Source of the DNA: Rhizobium sp.
GTDB lineage: Bacteria; Pseudomonadota; Alphaproteobacteria; Rhizobiales; Rhizobiaceae
Direction: 5' to 3'
Assembly: GCA_003527225.1 (NCBI GenBank)
Contig: DPXQ01000116.1
Location: 146,569 to 170,708, forward strand
DNA length: 24,140 nucleotides
In this document: one piece after another, positions 7,071 to 15,039 of the stretch
Layout: each line of letters begins with the position of its first letter
Position numbering within the stretch: position 1 is the first letter of the stretch
Program-made: the position numbers and the translations under genes
The notes under the pieces: model-generated
What the model was told of the DNA's origin: nothing
The model's database searches: none
What the model saw: only the letters and a program-made list of their open reading frames with translations

Positions 7071-8525
7071 ATGAGCACTTCCGGCGTCCGCGTCCGCATC
7101 GCACCTTCCCCGACCGGCGAGCCCCATGTCGGCACCGCCTATATCGCGCTGTTCAATTACCTTTTTGCCAAGAAGCATGGCGGCGAGTTCATCCTGCGCA
7201 TCGAGGACACCGATGCGACGCGCTCGACGGCCGAGTTCGAGCAGAAGGTTCTCGACGCGCTGAAATGGACCGGGCTCACCTGGGCAGAAGGCCCGGACAT
7301 CGGCGGCCCCTACGGCCCCTACCGCCAGTCGGAACGCAAGGACATCTACCGTCCCTTCGTCGAGCAGATGGTCCGCGACGGCCATGCCTTCCGTTGCTTC
7401 TGCACGCCGGAACGCCTGGAAATGATGCGCGACGCCCAGCGCGCCAAGGGCCTGCCGCCGAAGTATGACGGCCATTGCCTCAACCTCAAGGCCGAGGAAG
7501 TCACCGAGCGCATGGAAGAGGGCGAACCCTCCGTCGTGCGCCTGAAGATCCCGACCGAGGGCTCCTGCGATTTCCATGACGGCGTCTATGGCGATGTCTC
7601 CATCCCGTGGGATGCCGTCGACATGCAGGTGCTGCTCAAGGCCGACGGCATGCCGACCTATCACATGGCGAACGTCGTCGACGACCATCTGATGAAGATC
7701 ACCCACGTCGCGCGCGGCGAGGAGTGGCTTGCATCCGTGCCGAAGCACATCCTGATCTACAAGTATCTCGGCCTCGAGCCGCCGAAGTTCATGCACCTGT
7801 CGCTGATGCGCAATGCCGACAAGTCGAAACTGTCGAAGCGCAAGAACCCGACCTCGATTTCCTACTATTCCGCGCTCGGCTACCTGCCGGAAGCGCTGAT
7901 GAATTTCCTCGGCCTGTTCTTCATCCAGATCGCCGAAGGCGAAGAGCTTCTGGACATGGACCAGCTCGCCGAGAAGTTCGACCCGGACAACCTCTCCAAG
8001 GCCGGCGCGATCTTCGACGTGCAGAAGCTCGACTGGCTGAACGGCCGCTGGATCCGCGAGAAGCTCTCCTCCGACGACTTCCTCGCCCGCGTCTTCGACT
8101 GGGCGTCGGAAAACGACCGCCTGACCGAAGGCCTGAAGCTTGCGCAGACGCGTATCTCCAAGCTCGGGGAGCTGCCGCAACTGGCAGGCTTCGTGCTCGC
8201 CAATGACGTCGGCCTGACGCCCGCAGCCTTTGCCGGCCTCAAGACGACCCCCGCCGAAACGCTGGAAATCATCAACACCGTTCAGTTCGATCTGGAAAAG
8301 ATCGTCGAATGGAATGTCGCAACCATCGAGGAAGAGCTGCGCGCCATTTCCGACCGCTTGGGCAAGAAGCTGCGCGTGGTCACTCCGCCGCTTTTCGTCG
8401 CCGTGTCGGGCAGCGCCCGTTCGCTCCCGCTCTTCGATTCCATGGCGCTGCTCGGCCGCTCCGTGGTGCGCCAGCGCCTGAAGGTGGCCGCAACCGTCGT
8501 CGCCTCCATGGTCGGCCCTGCCTGA
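7071..8525 (+). CDS. gltX: Glutamyl-tRNA synthetase
   Basis: This 484-residue cytoplasmic class I enzyme charges tRNA-Glu with glutamate using ATP. The catalytic Rossmann core carries the HIGH-type motif as PSPTGEPHVG (12-21) and the KMSKS-type motif as KLSKR (253-257). RIEDTD at 43-48 helps hold substrate, and the C-terminal helical anticodon-binding domain covers about 330-484. The form APSPTGEPHVGTAYIALFNY resembles the Thermus-like branch more than the more common HIGGARTALFN form. Alphaproteobacteria often have two gltX copies, so this may be one of two, and whether it charges only tRNA-Glu cannot be told here. The start at 7071 has only a weak ribosome binding site. The lysS gene follows 19 bases after the stop, so the two are probably co-transcribed. 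Confidence 0.96.
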   Translation: MSTSGVRVRIAPSPTGEPHVGTAYIALFNYLFAKKHGGEFILRIEDTDATRSTAEFEQKVLDALKWTGLTWAEGPDIGGPYGPYRQSERKDIYRPFVEQMVRDGHAFRCFCTPERLEMMRDAQRAKGLPPKYDGHCLNLKAEEVTERMEEGEPSVVRLKIPTEGSCDFHDGVYGDVSIPWDAVDMQVLLKADGMPTYHMANVVDDHLMKITHVARGEEWLASVPKHILIYKYLGLEPPKFMHLSLMRNADKSKLSKRKNPTSISYYSALGYLPEALMNFLGLFFIQIAEGEELLDMDQLAEKFDPDNLSKAGAIFDVQKLDWLNGRWIREKLSSDDFLARVFDWASENDRLTEGLKLAQTRISKLGELPQLAGFVLANDVGLTPAAFAGLKTTPAETLEIINTVQFDLEKIVEWNVATIEEELRAISDRLGKKLRVVTPPLFVAVSGSARSLPLFDSMALLGRSVVRQRLKVAATVVASMVGPA

Positions 8526-8544
8526 TTGACGAAAGACCGATAAG

Positions 8545-10041
8545 ATGAACGACAAGACAACCGAAATCGCCCTCTCCTCCGATGTCACGGAGGTTCGCGC
8601 CCAGAAGCTCAAGCTGCTGCGCGAGCAGGTCGGCGACGTCTATCCGGCGCATTTCCATCGCACCATCACCAATGCCGAACTGGCCGAGAAGTATTCCGGC
8701 CTCGAACCGGATATGGAGTCCGGCGATGTCGTGACGGTTGCCGGCCGCGTCTATTCCTCGCGCAATTCCGGCATGTTCATGGATATCCATGATGCATCGG
8801 GCAAGATCCAGATTTTCTCCCACAAGGACACGACGCCCGAGGAGGCCCGCAGCCTCCTGCCGCTGATCGACCTTGGCGACATCATCGGCGTGACCGGCAT
8901 GGTCCGCCGTACCAAGCGCGGCGAGCTGACGATCAACGCGCAAGAGATCACCATGCTGACCAAGACGCTTCTTCCGATGCCGGAGAAGTATCACGGCCTC
9001 GCCGACATCGAGACGCGCTACCGCAAGCGCTATCTCGACATCATGGTCAACGAGGAATCCAAGCTGCGCTTCCAGCAGCGCAGCAAGATCCTCTCGGCGC
9101 TGCGCCGCTTCCTAGAGGACGACGGCTTCATGGAAGTCGAAACCCCGATGCTGCAGGCGATCTACGGCGGCGCCGCCGCCGAGCCCTTCAAGACCCACCA
9201 CAACACGCTGAAGCTCGACATGTATCTCCGCATCGCGCCGGAGCTCTACCTGAAGCGCGTGCTGGTATCCGGCCTCACCGACAAGGTCTTCGAGGTCAAC
9301 CGCAACTTCCGCAACGAAGGCGTTTCGACAAGGCACAATCCCGAGTTCACCATGATGGAGTGCTATTGGGCCTATGCCGATTACGAGGACATGATGCGCC
9401 TCGTGGAGCGTCTGTTCGAAAGCCTCGCCATCGCCGTCCACGGCAAGACCGAATTCGCCTTCATGGACAAGGAACTCTCCTTCAAGGGCCCCTTCCGCCG
9501 CGTCTCCATGCCGGAAGCGGTGAAGGAAGCGACCGGCATCGACTTCCTGTCGATCAAGACTGACAAGGAAGCCCGCGCCGCCGCCTATGGTGGAGGTTTC
9601 GAAGTCGAGAAGGACGCAACCTGGGGCGAGTGCCTGGCCTATATCTTCGAGGAGAAGGTCGAAGCGACCCTCATCCAGCCCACCCACGTCATCAACTTCC
9701 CCAAGGACATCTCGCCCTTCGCCAAGGAAGTGCCGGGTGAGCCGCGCCTCGTCGAACGCTTCGAGACCTACGGCAACGGCTGGGAGCTCGGGAACGCCTT
9801 CTCGGAACTCAATGATCCGGAGGAACAGCGCCGCCGCATGGTCGAGCAGCTGGAGCAGGCCCACGCCCGCGGCGAGACCGAAAAGGCCCTCGACGAGGAT
9901 TTCCTCGAGGCCATGGACCAGGGCATGCCGCCCGCCGGCGGCCTCGGCATCGGCGTCGACCGGCTGATCATGCTGCTGACCGATTCCCCGTCGATCCGCG
10001 ACATCATCCTTTTCCCGGCCCGCCGCCACAAGGGCGACTGA
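8545..10041 (+). CDS. lysS: Lysyl-tRNA synthetase, class II
   Basis: This 498-residue cytoplasmic enzyme joins lysine to tRNA-Lys. An N-terminal OB-fold anticodon-binding domain occupies about 55-150 (DVVTVAGRVYSSRNSGMFMD onwards). The class II catalytic core follows, with motif 2 at RNFRNEG (253-259) and motif 3 at GLGIGVDRL (466-474). Length and motif spacing are normal for bacterial LysS, and this is the class II form rather than the class I LysK found in some alphaproteobacteria. The ATG at 8545 lies 19 bases after gltX, with only a weak ribosome binding site (GATAAG), so translation may depend partly on the upstream gene. A hairpin 26 bases after the stop closes the operon. Confidence 0.96.
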   Translation: MNDKTTEIALSSDVTEVRAQKLKLLREQVGDVYPAHFHRTITNAELAEKYSGLEPDMESGDVVTVAGRVYSSRNSGMFMDIHDASGKIQIFSHKDTTPEEARSLLPLIDLGDIIGVTGMVRRTKRGELTINAQEITMLTKTLLPMPEKYHGLADIETRYRKRYLDIMVNEESKLRFQQRSKILSALRRFLEDDGFMEVETPMLQAIYGGAAAEPFKTHHNTLKLDMYLRIAPELYLKRVLVSGLTDKVFEVNRNFRNEGVSTRHNPEFTMMECYWAYADYEDMMRLVERLFESLAIAVHGKTEFAFMDKELSFKGPFRRVSMPEAVKEATGIDFLSIKTDKEARAAAYGGGFEVEKDATWGECLAYIFEEKVEATLIQPTHVINFPKDISPFAKEVPGEPRLVERFETYGNGWELGNAFSELNDPEEQRRRMVEQLEQAHARGETEKALDEDFLEAMDQGMPPAGGLGIGVDRLIMLLTDSPSIRDIILFPARRHKGD

Positions 10042-10067
10042 TCGGACCTTCATGGGACGACATAGGG

Positions 10068-10090
10068 AAGGCAGCCTGCGAGGCCGCCTT
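10068..10090 (+). terminator. Terminator after lysS
   Basis: AAGGCAGCCT (10068-10077), loop GCG, AGGCCGCCTT (10081-10090): a 10-bp stem with one mismatch, ending in CTTTC. Confidence 0.6.
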
Positions 10091-10099
10091 TCATGCAGG

Positions 10100-10124
10100 A
10101 CTGCCGGCCTTTGAAGCCGGCAGT
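10100..10124. terminator. Second hairpin between lysS and the convergent His-rich gene
   Basis: ACTGCCGGC and GCCGGCAGT form a perfect 9-bp stem around a 7-base loop. No T-tract follows on either strand. It may serve the convergent gene that ends at 10181, or back up the lysS terminator. Confidence 0.4.
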
Positions 10125-10180
10125 GGCTGGGGCCGGATCGTCAGACAGGAGCGCGAGGCCAGCGGCCTCATGCCGGATTG

Positions 10181-11239
10181 TCAGTGCGTCGCTTCGGCGT
10201 GCTTTTCCGAGCTGGCCTTGGCGCTCGCCTTCGGCGGCAGGATGTCGGAATCCTCGGCCGGCATCTCGCCGGCGGTCGGCGCGGAGCTTGCGCCCTTGAG
10301 CGGCTGGGCCCGAAACTTTTCAAGCCATGTAGCGCCAGCGGATTTCGCGTCGCCTTGCGCCACAGGCTCGAATGCCGCGTCGTGCTCTTCGGTCGCTGCT
10401 TCTTGAGCCGGCGCGGCATCATGCCCGGCAGCAGCCTCGACTTCAGCAGCCGGCCCGGCGGCATCCTTGGCAGGGGCATCAGCGGCGGCAGCGTTCGCAG
10501 CGGCGCCATGCGGGTTGGCCGTCTCGTGAGCCGCAGCTTCGCTTGCAGGCGCGTCATGAGCGGGAGCCGTTTCGGCGCCGTGGCCATCCGTGGCCGCGTC
10601 CGCGCCATGTCCCTCGGTCGGCGCGGCCTTTCCATGACCGGCAGGCGCGCCGTGCCCCTCGGGAACGATCCCTTCGGGCTTGAAGCAATCGGACTTGTCG
10701 TCGAGCCGCGCGACCAGCTTTTCGATGTCCGCTTCCGGCAAGGCGATCTTTTCGCCGTAGAACAAGCCGCCGTCATTGGCCGGCTTGTCGACGTAGCGCG
10801 CGGTAAAGACAGCATTGGTCCCCTCGGGCACCCGGCTCGGATCGGCGATATAGACAACGTCGGCGCCCACGGCATGGCCGCGCATCTCGGCCCGGTCCTT
10901 GGGGCCCTTGTTGTCGAGGATAACAACCTGCACCAGATCGGGCTTTTCCGCGTCATAGACAGCACTTGCCACACGCAGCGCCGTCTTCACCCGGGCCAGC
11001 CCGTCGCCCTGACCTGTGGCGATGAATTTCCGGATCCAGAAACGATCCTTCCTCTTGATCGTCACGGTCTTGATTTCGGTGCATTCCAGCCCGTTGGTGT
11101 CCCGATAGGACGGCCCCAGCAGCTTGTCGGCGCCGATATAGACGGCTCCGGCGCCGGTCGCGCCACAAAGGACCAGGAGACCGCCGAGGATCAGGGCCAG
11201 TTTCCGGGACGGAAGGATCTTTCCCAAAAGACCCTTCAA
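10181..11239 (-). CDS. Membrane-anchored protein with a His/Ala/Gly-rich tail, function unknown
   Basis: I do not recognise this 352-residue protein. One hydrophobic helix lies at about 13-35 (LALILGGLLVLCGATGAGAVY), probably a signal anchor with the rest in the periplasm. A compact domain follows at about 45-200 (ECTEIKTVTIKRKDRFWIRKF to KLVARLDDKSDCF), bearing Cys residues near each end. The last 150 residues are low complexity, rich in Ala, Pro, Glu and His: eleven His, four of them in GHG motifs near the start of the tail (EGHGAPAGHG, TEGHG, TDGHG). Such tails can bind metal ions, and the gene is divergent from a manganese importer, but a metal role is inference. The start is TTG at 11239: a stop lies eight codons upstream, no ATG fits, and GGAG sits eight bases before it. 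Confidence 0.75.
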   Translation of the reverse strand: MKGLLGKILPSRKLALILGGLLVLCGATGAGAVYIGADKLLGPSYRDTNGLECTEIKTVTIKRKDRFWIRKFIATGQGDGLARVKTALRVASAVYDAEKPDLVQVVILDNKGPKDRAEMRGHAVGADVVYIADPSRVPEGTNAVFTARYVDKPANDGGLFYGEKIALPEADIEKLVARLDDKSDCFKPEGIVPEGHGAPAGHGKAAPTEGHGADAATDGHGAETAPAHDAPASEAAAHETANPHGAAANAAAADAPAKDAAGPAAEVEAAAGHDAAPAQEAATEEHDAAFEPVAQGDAKSAGATWLEKFRAQPLKGASSAPTAGEMPAEDSDILPPKASAKASSEKHAEATH

Positions 11240-11397
11240 GCGGCCAACTCCGACATCGCGCTACTCCATACAACTCCGCAATACACGCCTTTTGCTATCA
11301 TGCTGTTCTTGAGGAAGTTTTAATTCACAGCCTCCCGCAATCGCGATGCGTCTTCCCATTTTGGGACAGCGGCGCTCTTGCGGGCGGTATTTATGCG

Positions 11398-11416
11398 AAT
11401 GATTTGCAATTGCATT
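11398..11416. promoter_or_regulatory. Fur-family-like operator (Mur/Fur type) at the sitA promoter
   Basis: The 19-bp stretch AATGATTTGCAATTGCATT is an imperfect palindrome containing the perfect 10-bp palindrome TGCAATTGCA (11405-11414). Its right end overlaps the -35 box of sitA, so binding would repress. Rhizobial sit operons are known to be controlled by Mur, a manganese-sensing Fur homologue that recognises AT-rich palindromes with TGCAA halves. Assignment to Mur here is inferred from the gene and the form of the site. Confidence 0.5.
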
Positions 11417-11442
11417 GACAATCGATGGCGCTCAGCTAGTTT
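11415..11442 (+). promoter_or_regulatory. Predicted promoter of sitABCD
   Basis: A perfect -35 box TTGACA (11415-11420) is followed after 16 bp by TAGTTT (11437-11442). The leader to the sitA ATG would be about 34 bases. Confidence 0.5.
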
Positions 11443-11482
11443 GTATTGCGACTGGTTTGCAGAAAGCGATTGAGGAGTCTCG

Positions 11483-12370
11483 ATGCGGAAGAGAATTGCG
11501 GGCCTGATAGCGGCGGCACTTTGCCTGATACCTCTATCGGCCGGCGCACAGGAAAAACCGAAGGTCATCACCACGTTCACAGTGATTGCCGACATGGCGC
11601 GGAATGTCGCCGGCGAGGCAGCCGAGGTCGACAGCATCACCAAGGTCGGCGCCGAGATCCACAACTACCAGCCGACCCCGCGCGATATCCTCAAGGCGCG
11701 CGACGCCGATCTCGTCCTGTGGAACGGCCTCAATCTGGAGCGCTGGTTCGAGAAGTTCCTCGCCAATCTCGGACAGGTCCCGAGCGTTGTGGTCAGCGAT
11801 GGCGTCGTGCCCCTGAGCATTTCCGGCGGAGCCTATGAAGGCAAACCGAACCCGCATGCATGGATGTCGCCGGAAAACGCGCTGATCTATGTCGAGAACA
11901 TCCGCAAGGCGCTGACGGCAATCGATCCCGATCATGCCGATGTCTATGCCGCCAATGCAAAGGCCTATGGCGAGAGGATCAGGGCGGAGATCGAGCCGAT
12001 GAAGGCGGCGATCGCCGCGTTGCCGGAGAACAAGCGCTGGCTTGCCACCAGCGAAGGCGCCTTCTCCTATCTCGCCCGCGACCTTGGGCTGAAGGAGCTT
12101 TACCTCTGGCCGATCAATGCCGATGCCCAGGGCTCGCCGCAGCAGGTCCGCGCTGTCATCGATGCCATGCGAGAACACCAGATCAGCGTGATCTTCAGCG
12201 AGAGTACGGTGTCCGACAAGCCGGCCCGTCAGGTCGCGGCCGAAACCGGGGCACGATACGGCGGCGTGCTCTATGTCGACTCGCTGAGCGAGGCCGGCGG
12301 ACTGGTGCCCACCTATCTCGATCTCCTGAAGGTCACGGTATCGACGGTTGCGAAAGGGCTTGCAGGATGA
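11483..12370 (+). CDS. sitA: Manganese (iron)-binding periplasmic protein SitA of an ABC importer
   Basis: This is the substrate-binding protein of a manganese/iron ABC importer, cluster A-I family, 295 residues. The signal peptide runs to about residue 22 ([11 protein letters not shown], then QE). Predicted metal ligands are His60 (EIHNYQPT), His125 (NPHAWMSP), Glu191 (ATSEGAFSY) and Asp266 (YVDSLSE). Their spacing matches the Mn-binding protein PsaA almost exactly, and having Glu rather than a third His argues against zinc. The ATG at 11483 follows GAGGAG. The stop overlaps the sitB start (ATGA), so the two are translationally coupled. A Fur-family-like palindrome covers the promoter, consistent with repression when metal is plentiful. 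Confidence 0.93.
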   Translation: MRKRIAGLIAAALCLIPLSAGAQEKPKVITTFTVIADMARNVAGEAAEVDSITKVGAEIHNYQPTPRDILKARDADLVLWNGLNLERWFEKFLANLGQVPSVVVSDGVVPLSISGGAYEGKPNPHAWMSPENALIYVENIRKALTAIDPDHADVYAANAKAYGERIRAEIEPMKAAIAALPENKRWLATSEGAFSYLARDLGLKELYLWPINADAQGSPQQVRAVIDAMREHQISVIFSESTVSDKPARQVAAETGARYGGVLYVDSLSEAGGLVPTYLDLLKVTVSTVAKGLAG

Positions 12371-13254
12371 TCATGGGAACAGGCACCAGAAAAAGCACCC
12401 AGGGCCTGACGGCCGACAACGTCACGGTCACCTACCGCAATGGTCTGACGGCGCTGAAGGCCGCAAGCTTCTCCATCCCGAAGGGCACGATCACCGCGCT
12501 CGTGGGCGTCAACGGTGCCGGCAAGTCGACCCTCTTCAAGGCGATCATGGGTTTCGTTCCGCTTGCCGCCGGCGAGATTTCCATTCTCGGAATGCCGGCC
12601 CGCGAAGCCCTGCGCAGGAACCTCGTTGCTTATGTGCCGCAAAGCGAGGAAGTCGACTGGAATTTCCCGGTCCTCGTCGAGGACGTGGTGATGATGGGCC
12701 GCTACGGCCACATGAACTTCCTGCGCATCCCGTCGCGCCGCGACCATGCCATGGTGGCCGATGCCCTTGCCCGCGTCGGCATGGCCGATTTCCGCAAGCG
12801 CCAGATCGGCGAACTTTCCGGCGGCCAGCGCAAGCGCGTCTTCCTTGCCCGCGCGCTCGCCCAGGAAGGTCAGGTGATCCTGCTCGACGAGCCCTTCACC
12901 GGCGTCGACGTCAACACCGAGGAGCAGATCGTCGCGCTGATGCGCGAGCTGCGCGCCGAAGGCCGCGTCATGTTGGTCTCCACCCACAATCTCGGCAGCG
13001 TGCCAGAGTTCTGCGACCGCACCATCTTCGTCAAGGGAACGGTGCTGGCGGCCGGCCGGACGTCGGAGGTCTTCAACGAGGAGAACCTGAAGCGTGCCTT
13101 CGGGGGCGCGCTGCGCCACTTCGTTCTCGGTGGCGCCGACCTCCATGACGATGCCGATGCCCGCCAGCTCAAGGTCATCACCGACGACGAGCGCCCCTTC
13201 GTCATCTACGGCGCCCCGCAACCGGAAAAGGCTGAAGATGAACCTGCTTCTTGA
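12367..13254 (+). CDS. sitB: ATP-binding protein SitB of the Mn/Fe ABC importer
   Basis: This is the 295-residue nucleotide-binding subunit that powers metal uptake. Walker A is GVNGAGKST at 47-55, the Q-loop glutamine is in YVPQSEE near 92, the ABC signature is LSGGQ at 150-154, Walker B is VILLDEP at 170-176, and the switch histidine is in STHN at 207. A C-terminal extension of about 50 residues after the ATPase core is acidic. The frame is open far upstream because it runs through sitA in another frame; the ATG at 12367 overlaps the sitA stop by four bases and is the coupled start. A second ATG two codons on (12373) is also possible. The sitC start lies inside its 3' end. Confidence 0.94.
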   Translation: MIMGTGTRKSTQGLTADNVTVTYRNGLTALKAASFSIPKGTITALVGVNGAGKSTLFKAIMGFVPLAAGEISILGMPAREALRRNLVAYVPQSEEVDWNFPVLVEDVVMMGRYGHMNFLRIPSRRDHAMVADALARVGMADFRKRQIGELSGGQRKRVFLARALAQEGQVILLDEPFTGVDVNTEEQIVALMRELRAEGRVMLVSTHNLGSVPEFCDRTIFVKGTVLAAGRTSEVFNEENLKRAFGGALRHFVLGGADLHDDADARQLKVITDDERPFVIYGAPQPEKAEDEPAS

Positions 13255-14095
13255 GCCCTTTTCCTACGACTACATGGTCAACGCGATCTGGGTGAGCGCG
13301 CTGGTCGGCGGTGTCTGCGGTTTTCTCTCCGCCTATCTGATGCTGAAGGGCTGGTCGCTGATCGGCGATGCCCTCTCCCACGCCATCGTGCCGGGCGTCG
13401 CCGGCGCCTATATGCTGGGTCTGCCCTTTGCCTTCGGCGCCTTCATCTCGGGCGGGCTTGCGGCGGCCGCCATGCTCTTCCTCAATCAGCGGACCAAACT
13501 GAAGGAAGACGCGATCATCGGCCTGATCTTCACCTCCTTCTTCGGCCTCGGCCTCTTCATGGTCTCGCTCTCGCCGGTCTCGGTGAACATCCAGACCATC
13601 GTGCTCGGCAATATCCTCGCCATCACGCCCGAGGATACGCTGCAGCTCGTCATTATCGGCGGCGTCAGCCTCGCAATCCTCACATTGAAGTGGAAGGACC
13701 TGATGGTCACCTTCTTCGATGAGAACCACGCCCGCTCGATCGGCCTCCACCCCGGCTTCCTGAAGGTGCTGTTCTTCACGCTTCTCTCCGCCTCCACGGT
13801 CGCAGCCCTCCAGACGGTCGGCGCCTTCCTCGTGGTCGCCATGGTGGTCACCCCCGGCGCGACCGCCTATCTGCTGACGGACCGTTTCCAGCGGCTGATC
13901 CTGCTCGCTTTCCTGATCGGCGCGCTGACGAGCCTTGTCGGCGCTTACCTCAGCTATTTCCTCGACGGCGCCACCGGCGGCGTCATCGTGGTCCTTCAGA
14001 CGCTGCTTTTCCTGATCGCCTTCGTGTTCGCCCCGAAACACGGGCTTTTGGCCGCCAAGCGTCGTGCCCGCCTCGCGCTGGAGCAAACGCCATGA
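13238..14095 (+). CDS. sitC: Permease SitC of the Mn/Fe ABC importer
   Basis: This is one of two integral membrane subunits of the ABC-3 family, 285 residues with about eight hydrophobic helices. The family hallmark at the start of the pore is [21 protein letters not shown], about residues 28-48, and the C-terminal portion contains [15 protein letters not shown]. The start at 13238 overlaps the end of sitB by 17 bases and follows AAAAGG. The 3' end overlaps sitD by four bases. SitC and SitD have the same length and share the same hallmark motif, so they are paralogues that presumably form a heterodimeric channel. Confidence 0.94.
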   Translation: MNLLLEPFSYDYMVNAIWVSALVGGVCGFLSAYLMLKGWSLIGDALSHAIVPGVAGAYMLGLPFAFGAFISGGLAAAAMLFLNQRTKLKEDAIIGLIFTSFFGLGLFMVSLSPVSVNIQTIVLGNILAITPEDTLQLVIIGGVSLAILTLKWKDLMVTFFDENHARSIGLHPGFLKVLFFTLLSASTVAALQTVGAFLVVAMVVTPGATAYLLTDRFQRLILLAFLIGALTSLVGAYLSYFLDGATGGVIVVLQTLLFLIAFVFAPKHGLLAAKRRARLALEQTP

Positions 14096-14949
14096 GCGAA
14101 ATTCTCCAGCTTGCGATCCTCCCCTTCCAGCTGCCCTTCATGCAGTATGCCTTCGCCGTGACGCTGATGATTGCCGTGCCGATGGCGCTCTTGTCCTGCT
14201 TTCTGGTGCTGAAGGGCTGGTCGCTGATGGGCGACGCGGTCTCCCACGCTGTCCTGCCCGGCGTCGTCATCGCCTATGTCGTCGGCCTTCCGCTCGCCTC
14301 GGGCGCCTTCGTCGCCGGCATGATCTGCGCGCTCGCCACCGGCTACCTCAAGGAAAACAGCCGTGTGAAGGAGGATACCGTGCTTGGCATCGTCTTCTCC
14401 GGCATGTTCGGCCTGGGGCTCGTGCTCTATGTGAAGGTCGAAAGCGACGTGCATCTCGACCACATCCTGTTCGGCGACATGCTCGGCATCCTGCCGTCGG
14501 ATCTCCTCGAGACCGGGCTGATCGCTCTTGCCGCGACCGCCTTCCTGTTCGTCCTGCGCAAGGATCTGCTGCTCCACGCCTTCGACCCGCTGCATGCCCG
14601 CGCCATCGGCCTGCCGGTCAGGGTCCTCCATTACGGCCTGCTCGTGGTGCTGTCGCTTACCGTCGTCGGGGCGCTGAAGGCGGTCGGCATCATCCTGGCG
14701 GTGGCGATGCTGATTGCTCCCGGCGCCATCGCCTTCCTGATCACCCGCCGTTTCCAGGCGATGCTCCTTGCCGCCGTACTGATCGCGGTCTCGGCCTCGC
14801 TTTTCGGCATCTATCTCAGCTTCTTCATCGACAGCGCGCCGGCTCCCACCATCGTGCTCCTGATGACGGCCATGTTCATTCTCGCCTTCCTCAGAACGGT
14901 CTGGCTGGCGCATCGCACCGGAAACATGCGCGAACCGGTCCCGCGGTAG
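14092..14949 (+). CDS. sitD: Permease SitD of the Mn/Fe ABC importer
   Basis: This is the second ABC-3 family membrane subunit, 285 residues. It has the hallmark LVLKGWSLMGDAVSHAVLPGV, about residues 36-56, and AVAMLIAPGAIAFLI later on. About eight membrane helices are visible. It starts within an ATGA overlap with the sitC stop and has GGAG eight bases upstream. Two different permease genes, as opposed to one in znuABC-type operons, is the sitABCD arrangement and supports Mn/Fe over zinc. The operon probably ends here: a new promoter-like sequence lies in the 90 bases before arsA, although read-through is possible because no strong terminator is seen. Confidence 0.93.
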   Translation: MSEILQLAILPFQLPFMQYAFAVTLMIAVPMALLSCFLVLKGWSLMGDAVSHAVLPGVVIAYVVGLPLASGAFVAGMICALATGYLKENSRVKEDTVLGIVFSGMFGLGLVLYVKVESDVHLDHILFGDMLGILPSDLLETGLIALAATAFLFVLRKDLLLHAFDPLHARAIGLPVRVLHYGLLVVLSLTVVGALKAVGIILAVAMLIAPGAIAFLITRRFQAMLLAAVLIAVSASLFGIYLSFFIDSAPAPTIVLLMTAMFILAFLRTVWLAHRTGNMREPVPR

Positions 14950-14986
14950 CTCCTTTCGCCGGACTTGCTGGAGATCAAACGGCTGT

Positions 14987-15009
14987 CTGTCTATATTGCG
15001 TATAGGCAG
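14987..15009. promoter_or_regulatory. Inverted repeat over the arsA -10 region (possible metalloregulator site)
   Basis: CTGTCTATA-TTGCG-TATAGGCAG has 9-bp arms with one mismatch. It contains CTATAT (14991-14996), a good alphaproteobacterial -10 box; a TTGCTG lies upstream at 14965 but the 20-bp spacing is long. An ArsR-type repressor is a natural candidate, but no arsR lies in the window. Confidence 0.4.
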
Positions 15010-15039
15010 ATCATCGACCCTCGTCTCCGGAAGGCTCCC

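Noticed and set aside
7002..8612. A 536-codon open frame on the minus strand opposite gltX
   Set aside because: It mirrors a well-supported synthetase gene and has low-complexity composition without motifs.
11860..12366. A 170-residue N-terminal extension of SitB
   Set aside because: The stretch is sitA read in another frame. The ATGA overlap at 12367 gives the normal family length.
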